From an uncultured Blautia sp. (GTDB lineage: Bacteria > Bacillota > Clostridia > Lachnospirales > Lachnospiraceae), in contig CAKROE010000031.1 in NCBI GenBank assembly GCA_934371915.1, forward strand, positions 1 to 27,101: a stretch of DNA of 27,101 bases. Reading direction: 5' to 3'. Of the stretch, positions 9,801 to 15,823 are shown one piece after another. The notes under the pieces were generated by a model that saw only the letters and a program-made list of their open reading frames with translations, was not told the origin of the DNA and did not search any database. The translations under genes were made by a program, and so were the position numbers. Numbering within the stretch: position 1 is the stretch's first letter; each line of letters starts with the position of its first letter.

Positions 9801-10139
9801 CATCTGATTTTTCAGATAGACAAGGTTTTTCCGGTTCATTTGTACCAGTTTCTGAAGAACCATATTCTTTCCGGTCTCTTCCAGAACTTTCCGTGTATCT
9901 CCTCCGACTTCCTCAAAAATACGATACGCCAGTCGTTCAAAGCTCAGTACATCAATATTTAAGATTCCTTTTTGCGGATGCATTTCCACGAGTGTTTTCT
10001 GTGTCTGCATGGTAAACTGCTCCGGAACGATTACATAATACATATTCGCCGGATTTCGTGAGGCTTCGCGTATCACCGTCTGATATGCTGCGTACGATTT
10101 ACCCGCGCCGGAATTTCCAATAATAAACTGAAGTGACAT
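6801..10139 (-). CDS. addB: ATP-dependent nuclease subunit B (AddB)
   Basis: The chosen start (MSLQFIIGNSGAGKS) gives 1112 residues. An in-frame ATG seven codons upstream (10160) is possible, but GGGAGG at 10150-10145 sits correctly only for 10139. Walker A is GNSGAGKS (about 8-15). The middle is the inactivated helicase fold known for AddB. The C-terminal nuclease contains a DYKTGNT motif followed by a GLQMQLVVY helix. Four cysteines match the iron-sulfur staple of AddB: one in the segment SACAFAHFLKYG and three in ACTYCPYQGTC near the end (CxxC, five residues, C). It partners AddA, encoded next in the operon with a 10-base overlap. It supplies the second nuclease strand specificity and the Chi-scanning fold. 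Confidence 0.95.
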   Translation of the reverse strand: MSLQFIIGNSGAGKSYAAYQTVIREASRNPANMYYVIVPEQFTMQTQKTLVEMHPQKGILNIDVLSFERLAYRIFEEVGGDTRKVLEETGKNMVLQKLVQMNRKNLVYLKNQMKKPGYLDEVKSLISEFMQYEVHEEEMDKMINDAEDKPLLQMKLKDVSVLYQAFREYLSDHFMTSEEVLEVLAKEIPFSRKLRGSTVILDGYTGFTPVQHTVIRELLAVCKKVSVTVTMDVREEFFAKGKPHELFYMSHKMIRSLSEFTKDMEEPVWIKTGSSSRFADSPALDFLEQNLFRYRRKTYDKEQSEVQLFQAGTPEKEMQETARRIIRLVRESQYRYGQIAVITGNLEEYGSIARHVFEEAGIPFFIDEKHSVLMNPFVEYVRAALEMVSQGFSYESVFRYLRCGMSDISRSETDRLENYVLALGIHGFRKWDERWVRLSRDMDPTSIMELNDIRERFVTEVRSLAEGFAGKKKTVAEYSRCLYEFIVQSRVQEKLGVQELLFKQHGDRAMEKEYAQIYGIVMNLLDKMVSILGEETVSAEEYRQLLETGMGQAKVALIPPGIDQVLVGDMERTRLKDIRALFFVGVNEGCIPKNTESGGILTEMDRDFLGGQGIELAPGPKELMNTQRFYLYLNLTKPSERLCLSYSMSNGKGEATGPAFLIRTVQTLFPKLRTERAEDPQNELELIETPNTAVEYFLSGLTDEEKRKDNPIFAELYSWYLNSPRYCTVTKKLIEAAFIRKPVDQISKSVAKALYGEVSPNGATRLERFSACAFAHFLKYGLEVKERAEYEFKAIDMGNVIHQALEDFAAEIHRRKLEWSELSDELRDAIADECLDKISADYGNTILQSSARNQYMIERTRRILRRTVWALQEQLRNGKFQPEGFEVSIGGGRIDRLDVMKTDDKVYVKIIDYKTGNTTFDLVSIYYGLQMQLVVYMDAAIKAEQRKYPNAEVKPAGIFYYNVKDPMLQKEMEDDLDGLDPEIFKKLKMNGLVMADRDVIEGLDKTTISLPLSYTTKGELRKGSSVADEQGFALLDAYVKKKITDIREAILDGNAEVSPYEMGSRNACTYCPYQGTCGFDRKIPGYEFRRLKQFADDEIWKAFAKEVDDEWE

Positions 10140-10168
10140 AAAAACCTCCCTGCTAAACATTTACTTTT

Positions 10169-10198
10169 ATGATACATATTTCAGTAAAATACGAATAA
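10169..10198 (-). promoter_or_regulatory. Possible promoter of addB-addA
   Basis: On the minus strand TTATTC (10198-10193) and TATCAT (10174-10169) are separated by 18 bases, ahead of the GGGAGG site of addB. Both boxes are imperfect and no better pair was seen in this short divergent gap. Confidence 0.3.
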
Positions 10199-10275
10199 GA
10201 TATACAGAATCATATCCCGCAGTAACCCTGTGGCATCACACCGGGAACCGGACCATCGGATCAGGAGGCTTCAAC

Positions 10276-10716
10276 ATGAGTTCGAAAACCAAAATCATCG
10301 TCTTACATATGAAAGAGGTAATCTATACCGGAATTTTTCTGCTGCTCCTTGTGATCTTCGGGGTAGTAATGCTTCTTATGTTCGGCCCCGGAAAGTCCGA
10401 AACGGCATCCTCAGATACCGTTTCAAAATACACACCCGGGATTTACCGGACCTCTATACGATTAAATAACAACAGCTTTGATGTCGAAGTGACCGTCGAT
10501 CAGGACAGTATCCAATCGATTCATCTCGCAAATTTGAGTGAAAGCACTTCTGCCATGTTTCCTCTGGTTGAACCTGTACTGGATTCGCTCGCCAGCCAGA
10601 TTTATTCTACGCAGTCACTGGAAAATCTGGAGTATTCCAGTGATCAAAAATACACGGCGCTCATGCTGATCCATGCCGTTGATGAAGCTGTCGCAAAAGC
10701 TGAGACTGCCGGTTAG
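10276..10716 (+). CDS. Small membrane-anchored protein with FMN-binding-like domain
   Basis: A 146-residue protein with a ribosome site AGGAGG (10263-10268) seven bases before the ATG. Residues about 14-38 (EVIYTGIFLLLLVIFGVVML) form one membrane helix, so the rest probably lies outside the cytoplasm. The remainder (YTPGIYRTSIRLNNNSFDVE, then VTVDQDSIQSIHL) has the order of strands and helices of an FMN_bind domain, ending in a helix HAVDEAVAKA. The canonical SGAT.TS flavinylation motif is not intact; the equivalent stretch reads SSDQKYTALML. It may therefore not carry covalent FMN. This domain reading is tentative and the safe call is a conserved hypothetical membrane protein. It faces nadE, and its TAG overlaps the nadE TAA. 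Confidence 0.8.
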   Translation: MSSKTKIIVLHMKEVIYTGIFLLLLVIFGVVMLLMFGPGKSETASSDTVSKYTPGIYRTSIRLNNNSFDVEVTVDQDSIQSIHLANLSESTSAMFPLVEPVLDSLASQIYSTQSLENLEYSSDQKYTALMLIHAVDEAVAKAETAG

Positions 10717-12884
10717 ATCCGGATCTGATCCAGTTCTTTCATCCATAATGTCGCGCACGCATCACTCGGCATACGGAGATCTCCTCTGGGAGATACGGCA
10801 ACACTTCCGACTTTCGGTCCATCCGGCAGGCAGGAACGTTTAAACTGCTGCATGAAAAATCTGCGATAGAATGTCTTAAGCCATTTCAGGATCGTCTCAT
10901 CATCATACTCTCCGGCAAAAGCATTCTGCGCCAGACGGAAGATTTTTTTCGGTGGGAATGTCCAGCGGAGCATGTAATATAAGAAAAAGTCATGCAGTTC
11001 GTACGGTCCCACAAGATCTTCCGTCTTCTGAGAAATCACACCGTCTTTCGGTGGGAGAAGTTCCGGACTTACCGGAGTATCCAGAATATCCAGAAGGATC
11101 TCTGCAAGTTTCTGATCTTCGCAGGTATCTGCATAATATCTTACCAGATGACGTACCAGCGTCTTCGGCACGGAACTGTTGACTGCATACATGGACATAT
11201 GATCACCATTATAAGTAGCCCATCCAAGTGCCAGTTCGGAAAGGTCTCCTGTTCCAATGACAATACCGCCGGACTGGTTTGCAATATCCATCAGAATCTG
11301 CGTACGTTCCCTTGCCTGGCCATTCTCATAAGTGACATCATGTACTTCCGGATCATGTCCGATATCTCTGAAATGAAGATTAACCGCCTCACGGATATTC
11401 ACCTCTTTCAGAGTTGCCCCCAGACATTCACTTAACTGGCAGGCATTGTTATAGGTACGGTCAGTCGTTCCGAAGCATGGCATTGTAACAGCCGTGATCT
11501 TGCTTCTGTCCATACCAAGCATATCAAATGCACGTACGGTCACAAGAAGTGCCAGCGTGGAATCCAGTCCGCCTGACAGACCGATCACAGCATTCTGACA
11601 GTGGATATGTGCAAGACGTTTTTTCAGTCCCATGGCCTGAATATTCAGGATTTCGTCGCAGCGGCGCTCTCTTTCTTCTTTGACCCCCGGTACGAATGGC
11701 CTGGAATCAAATTTACGGGTAAGAACTGTCTCTGTATTTTCCAGTGTAAACGGTGCTTCGTTGTAACTGATATCCTTCCCTTCCGGTGCCAGATCCGGAG
11801 CAAACTGACAGGTTGTCATTCTTCTTCGTTCATTGTCCAGACGGTGGATATCAATATCTGCATAGATTACACCATTGGCGAATCTTCGGCTCTCAGCAAG
11901 AATCGAGCCGTTTTCCGCAATCAGATTGTGACCGCCGTAAACGACGTCCTGTGTGGATTCACCTTCTCCTGCAGTTGCATAAATATAGCCACAGAGAAGT
12001 CTTGCCGACTGCGCACTCACAAGGCTCTTACGATAAGAATCCTTACCGACAACTTCATCACTCGCAGACAGATTGACGATCAGATTTGCACCATGGAATG
12101 CATGTGCAACACTAGGCGGATTTGGTACCCAGAGATCTTCACAGATTTCTGCTGCAATCTGCAGCTTCGGCATATCCTCGCATGTAAAGATCGTATTTGG
12201 AGAGATCCAGATATCTTCCTCATAAAGCTCGTCCTCAAAATCCTCATCATCGAAATCCTCAACATCGAAGTCCAGATCGTCAAAATCCTCGTCCTCGAAA
12301 TCCTCATCATCGAAGTCCTCGTCGTCGAAATCTTCATCATCAATTTCTTCATCATCAATTTCTTCGAGTTCTTCAAACTCATCAAAAGATGCCATCTCAA
12401 TGTCAAATTCCACGTCATCAAAATCGCTGTCATACCGTTCTTTGCACGCTTCGCGGTCAATGTGAACCGTGCCGTCGACATGCTCTCCGGAAGTAAAATA
12501 TCTTGCCTCATAAAACTCATTATAATTTGGCAGATACGTCTTCGGTACAAACCCAAGGATTTCACCGTGATTGAGTCCTGCTGCCACATTATAAAGCTTA
12601 CCATTGTATTCCAGCGGGAGTCCGACAAAAATCAGTGCGTCCACCTCTTTGGTTTCTTCTGCAATACGGACAAGCTGCACTTTTGCTTCTTCCAGAAGAT
12701 TCTCCTGCCAGAACAGATCTCCACAGGTATATGCCGTAATACAGAGTTCAGGAAATACCATAACCTTTGCGCCCTGTTCTTCCATTTCATGAATCATACG
12801 GATAATTTCTGTTGCATTATATTCGCAGTCAGCCACACGAACATCCGGTGTAGCGGCAGCTACCTTGATAAAACCGTCTTTCAC
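10713..12884 (-). CDS. nadE: Glutamine-dependent NAD(+) synthetase with an acidic repeat insertion
   Basis: A 723-residue two-domain enzyme making NAD from deamido-NAD, ATP and glutamine. The N-terminal CN-hydrolase glutaminase shows the triad E46 (VMVFPELC), K115 (GFVPKTYLPN) and C248 (AAEICEDLWVPNPP). The synthetase domain has the PP-loop SGGLDS (437-442) and the GTGDLSELALGWATY segment. Family members of this layout are usually near 640 residues. The excess is an acidic stretch (about 152-224) that includes nine pentapeptides of the DDEDF type, placed directly before the catalytic cysteine strand. The frame is kept and all catalytic motifs are present, so the enzyme is probably active. The start is GTG with AGGAGG eight bases upstream; that site overlaps the hslO stop region, indicating coupling. 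Confidence 0.96.
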   Translation of the reverse strand: MKDGFIKVAAATPDVRVADCEYNATEIIRMIHEMEEQGAKVMVFPELCITAYTCGDLFWQENLLEEAKVQLVRIAEETKEVDALIFVGLPLEYNGKLYNVAAGLNHGEILGFVPKTYLPNYNEFYEARYFTSGEHVDGTVHIDREACKERYDSDFDDVEFDIEMASFDEFEELEEIDDEEIDDEDFDDEDFDDEDFEDEDFDDLDFDVEDFDDEDFEDELYEEDIWISPNTIFTCEDMPKLQIAAEICEDLWVPNPPSVAHAFHGANLIVNLSASDEVVGKDSYRKSLVSAQSARLLCGYIYATAGEGESTQDVVYGGHNLIAENGSILAESRRFANGVIYADIDIHRLDNERRRMTTCQFAPDLAPEGKDISYNEAPFTLENTETVLTRKFDSRPFVPGVKEERERRCDEILNIQAMGLKKRLAHIHCQNAVIGLSGGLDSTLALLVTVRAFDMLGMDRSKITAVTMPCFGTTDRTYNNACQLSECLGATLKEVNIREAVNLHFRDIGHDPEVHDVTYENGQARERTQILMDIANQSGGIVIGTGDLSELALGWATYNGDHMSMYAVNSSVPKTLVRHLVRYYADTCEDQKLAEILLDILDTPVSPELLPPKDGVISQKTEDLVGPYELHDFFLYYMLRWTFPPKKIFRLAQNAFAGEYDDETILKWLKTFYRRFFMQQFKRSCLPDGPKVGSVAVSPRGDLRMPSDACATLWMKELDQIRI
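12225..12359 (-). repeat. 15-bp coding minisatellite in nadE (acidic pentapeptide repeat)
   Basis: Nine in-frame 15-bp units encode residues 176-220 of NadE: IDDEE, IDDED, FDDED, FDDED, FEDED, FDDLD, FDVED, FDDED, FEDEL. Synonymous differences between units show it is not a fresh slippage product, but the period is exact. Surrounding residues are also strongly acidic. Confidence 0.92.
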
Positions 12885-12896
12885 AGCTTTTTCCTC

Positions 12897-13775
12897 CTAT
12901 TTGCACTTTCTGAGAATTTCTTTTAACTCCTCTACACTGAAGATATAATTTTTATTACAGAAATGGCAGTTCAGTTCTACTTCTTTGCCTTCCTGGATCA
13001 GTTCATTGAGTTCTTTACGTCCGATGCTGATCAATGCACGCTCTACACGGCTCTTGCTGCAGTTACAGTAAAACTCTGTCGGGATCGTGTCGTTGATTTC
13101 AATATCAAATCCGTCAAGCACCTGTTCCAGAAGACTCTCCGGTGTATGTCCCTGCTCCAGAAGTGTCGTTACGGACTGGATCTTCTGCACATTTTCTTCA
13201 AGTTTTGCGATCGTTTCTTCTTCTGCAAAAGGCATCACCTGCACGATAAAACCACCGGCCTGACGTACGGTATTGTCTTTATTCATCAGAACGCCGAGCC
13301 CTACTGCTGACGGCACCTGCTCACTCGCTGCAAAATAATAAGTAAGATCCTCTGCGATCTCTCCGGTCTGTAATGCGACCTGACCGACATATGGCTCTTT
13401 CAGTCCCATATCCTTAATGACCTGAAGAAAACCATTGCCGACTGCACCGGATACATCCAGTTTGCCTTTCGCATTTGCCGGGATAATTACCTCAGGATTG
13501 CCAACATACCCTTTGACACGTCCTTTGGAATCTGCAGTAACGGTAATTCCCTGAATCAGTCCGTCACCTTTTACCTGCAGTGTCAGGATGTCTTTGTCGC
13601 CCTTCATCATCACACCCATCATAGAACCAGCTGTGAGAAGACGTCCCAGAGCGGCAGTTGCCACCGGACTTGTGTTGTGATCCTGTCTTGCAGTCTCCAC
13701 TGTTTCTGTTGTAACTGCTGCAAACGCACGGATCTGGCTGTCCGCAGCAATCGCTCTTACTATATAATCTTTCAT
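12897..13775 (-). CDS. hslO: Redox-regulated chaperone Hsp33
   Basis: A 292-residue Hsp33 holdase, of usual length. The N-terminal domain begins MKDYIVRAIAADSQIRAFA, with TSPVATAALGRLLTAGSMMG and GDGLIQGITVTADSKGRVKG typical of the family. The C-terminal zinc centre is intact: C237-N-C239 and C270-H-F-C273. In the family, oxidation of these cysteines releases zinc and unfolds the linker, turning on chaperone activity under oxidative stress. It lies between a methyltransferase gene (18-base gap) and nadE, with its TAG abutting the nadE ribosome site, so the three are probably one transcript. Pairing of a redox chaperone with NAD synthesis is suggestive of redox homeostasis but not proof of it. 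Confidence 0.97.
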   Translation of the reverse strand: MKDYIVRAIAADSQIRAFAAVTTETVETARQDHNTSPVATAALGRLLTAGSMMGVMMKGDKDILTLQVKGDGLIQGITVTADSKGRVKGYVGNPEVIIPANAKGKLDVSGAVGNGFLQVIKDMGLKEPYVGQVALQTGEIAEDLTYYFAASEQVPSAVGLGVLMNKDNTVRQAGGFIVQVMPFAEEETIAKLEENVQKIQSVTTLLEQGHTPESLLEQVLDGFDIEINDTIPTEFYCNCSKSRVERALISIGRKELNELIQEGKEVELNCHFCNKNYIFSVEELKEILRKCK

Positions 13776-13793
13776 GTTCTTTCTGTACCTCTT

Positions 13794-14552
13794 TTATTTA
13801 TTTTTTCCTTTTTCCCTTGCTACAAAAAACAGTCTCTCGCTGTCCTTCGTAGCAGGTTCCATCGTATAGGCATCATAAACTGCCAGAAGATCCATGCCGG
13901 CTTCTTTTATCAGTGATTCGATTTCTTCCTGCTGATAGGCTTTCTGACAGTGGACTTCCTCGCATTTTTCATACAGGCCATCCTCTCTCGGAAGAAAAAC
14001 AGCAAGCTCATAATAATTCAGGCCTTCTTCTTCATCAAAACTGTTGTCCCAGATGAAGCTGCCCTCCTCACGGTTCTCGGCAATCGTCGTATCGCCCATA
14101 AGGTCTCTGTACTTATGTACGGTATTCATATCAAAGAGAAAAATACCTTCCGGATCCAGATAATTATTTACCAGACGAAATACCTGAAGAAGTTCTTCTC
14201 TCTCGGTGATATAATTCAGGCTGTCACACACACTGACCACCGCACGTACCGTACCATATAATTCAAATTCCTGCATATCCTGTAAAAGATAGAGAATATC
14301 CTGTCCGGATTCTACTCTCTTTTCCATTGCTTCTGCAAGCATTTCCTCGGAATTATCCACACCAATCATATCATAACCCCGATCTGCAAGCAATCCCGTC
14401 ATTGTACCTGTACCACATCCAAGTTCCAGGACGAGTCCGTTTGTAATTCCGTATTCTTTCAGGCGGTCCGTAACATAGTCTGCCCATCCTTCGTAATCAA
14501 TATTGTCCATGAACAGATCATAGACCTGCGCAAATTTACTGTATGCTTCCAT
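13794..14552 (-). CDS. Class I SAM-dependent methyltransferase
   Basis: A 252-residue Rossmann-fold methyltransferase. The SAM site is LELGCGTGTMTG (42-53), followed by the acidic ribose-binding strand MIGVDNSEEMLAEA and a later LFDMNTVHKYRD segment. An AGGAG sits about nine bases before the ATG. It resembles the small-molecule methyltransferases often found beside hslO in Clostridia; the substrate cannot be told. It begins only about 20 bases after a strong terminator hairpin that ends the preceding lipoprotein gene, so its promoter is unclear. It is the first gene of the run with hslO and nadE. Confidence 0.88.
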   Translation of the reverse strand: MEAYSKFAQVYDLFMDNIDYEGWADYVTDRLKEYGITNGLVLELGCGTGTMTGLLADRGYDMIGVDNSEEMLAEAMEKRVESGQDILYLLQDMQEFELYGTVRAVVSVCDSLNYITEREELLQVFRLVNNYLDPEGIFLFDMNTVHKYRDLMGDTTIAENREEGSFIWDNSFDEEEGLNYYELAVFLPREDGLYEKCEEVHCQKAYQQEEIESLIKEAGMDLLAVYDAYTMEPATKDSERLFFVAREKGKNK

Positions 14553-14572
14553 TTTCTTCCTCTCCTGCTGGT

Positions 14573-14601
14573 AAAAAAGGCAGATGATCTCTCACCTGCC
14601 T
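14573..14601 (-). terminator. Rho-independent terminator after the lipoprotein gene
   Basis: On the minus strand AGGCAGGTGA, a GAGA loop and TCATCTGCCT form a 10-bp stem with one G-U pair, followed by six T. It lies between the lipoprotein stop and the methyltransferase start. Confidence 0.88.
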
Positions 14602-14623
14602 CTTTTGTGTCTTTGTTAGCCTT

Positions 14624-15715
14624 TTACTGAACAGGCATATAATATACGTCTGCTGCTTCTCCGTGCCAGTAATAGCTGTTGCCATCTGCATCGTATGCAT
14701 CCTGCTCATCAGCGAAGCTATAGGTATTTCCGTCAAAATCCACCCAGTTTCCGTTGCCATCCGGCTGAATAACGAGCGGATGTCCGTCGGAATTGCGGTA
14801 GATGGTTCTTGTCTCATCGGTATTGGAAAGCTGCTCATCTGTAAATCCACCGGAATTCGTGGAGGTGCCTGTAGAAGCAGTTCCATTATCTGCAGCCTGT
14901 GAAGCATCGTTCGAACTTCCATCGGCAGTTGTTCCGTCAGTGGAAGCGGATACATCTGTATTTCCTGCGTTGTCAGAAGCTGCTGCACCGGAATTGTCTG
15001 CTGCTGCGTTGTCTGCTGCCGTGTTGTCTGCTGCCGGAGCCGCCTGCTGCGGTGCTGCTTCTTTCAGTGAAGAATCTCCCAGAATCTGGAAGGAAGCAAC
15101 TGCTGCCTTGATAGAATCCAGTGCATCTTCGCTCTTTACAGAAGCTTCGATATTATAATATTCGGTATCGTTGGCAAATACTTTATGAACCACATAAAGG
15201 TCTCCGCCACTCTTATCTGTATTCAGCATTTTGGTTGTGTAGCTGTATACACCAATTCCGTTTACATCATTGGATGTATAATCCTGAATTTCAAAATCAG
15301 TGCCGTTTACTTTGTCACCATCTGCCTGATCAAGAGAAACTGCCATATCCTGTGTGCTCGGAATCACGGTAGAAGCCATGGTATCCTCACCCTGTCCGTG
15401 CAGGATCAGAATGTTTCCGACATTCGGTGACTCAAAGCTTACCATATCTGTCTCGTCTGTCTTATTGGCCCAGGTAGCATCCGGAAGGTTGATCGCAATC
15501 GACTTATCTGCGGATGTATAAGTTGTACTCTGTACATTCGGTGCAATGGTCGGTTCTATAGTCGGAGCCGGTGTCGCAGTCGGTTCTGCTGTCGGTGTCA
15601 CGGCTACAGCCGGAGTTTCTTCTTTTTTATCATTACCGCCAAAGCTACATGCAGACATCAGTACAGATGCCGTTATCACCATTGCGGTCATTGCAAGTAA
15701 TTTTTTATTCTTCAT
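14624..15715 (-). CDS. Putative secreted lipoprotein with low-complexity linkers
   Basis: A 363-residue protein. The lipoprotein signal peptide MKNKKLLAMTAMVITASVLM ends in a lipobox-like MSAC, with C23 the predicted lipidated residue. A Pro/Thr spacer (TPTAEPTATPAPTIEPTIAP) leads to a folded domain (about 62-215). A long Ala/Asp/Asn/Ser/Thr-rich linker (about 218-290) follows, then a small C-terminal domain with Gly/Asp/Asn turns and aromatic residues (GNWVDFDGNTYSF, GNSYYWHGEAADVYYM). I do not recognise either domain. The composition suggests a membrane-anchored surface protein reaching through the cell wall. It has a strong own promoter, an AAGGAG site nine bases before the ATG and a terminator, so it is monocistronic. 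Confidence 0.82.
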   Translation of the reverse strand: MKNKKLLAMTAMVITASVLMSACSFGGNDKKEETPAVAVTPTAEPTATPAPTIEPTIAPNVQSTTYTSADKSIAINLPDATWANKTDETDMVSFESPNVGNILILHGQGEDTMASTVIPSTQDMAVSLDQADGDKVNGTDFEIQDYTSNDVNGIGVYSYTTKMLNTDKSGGDLYVVHKVFANDTEYYNIEASVKSEDALDSIKAAVASFQILGDSSLKEAAPQQAAPAADNTAADNAAADNSGAAASDNAGNTDVSASTDGTTADGSSNDASQAADNGTASTGTSTNSGGFTDEQLSNTDETRTIYRNSDGHPLVIQPDGNGNWVDFDGNTYSFADEQDAYDADGNSYYWHGEAADVYYMPVQ

Positions 15716-15768
15716 AATAACATTCTCCTTATAAAATGATAATGTTTATACTCTTTCCCTCGTGCTAT

Positions 15769-15797
15769 ATTTTACAGTTATATCCCATCAGTGTCAA
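15769..15797 (-). promoter_or_regulatory. Promoter of the lipoprotein gene
   Basis: On the minus strand a perfect -35 TTGACA (15797-15792), a 17-base spacer and -10 TAAAAT (15774-15769) lie 54 bases before the start codon. It reads like a vegetative sigma-A promoter. Confidence 0.8.
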
Positions 15798-15823
15798 TGA
15801 AAAACCGTATAGTTTGTCAAAGC

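Noticed and set aside
12225..12359. Short regular repeats resembling a CRISPR-like array
   Set aside because: The period is 15 bases with no spacers and it is in frame inside nadE, so it is a coding minisatellite.
11601..12926. Long open frame on the plus strand opposite nadE
   Set aside because: It is the mirror of nadE: no ribosome site, implausible composition rich in Ile, Phe and Cys, and it runs across the acidic repeat. The minus-strand gene has complete catalytic motifs.
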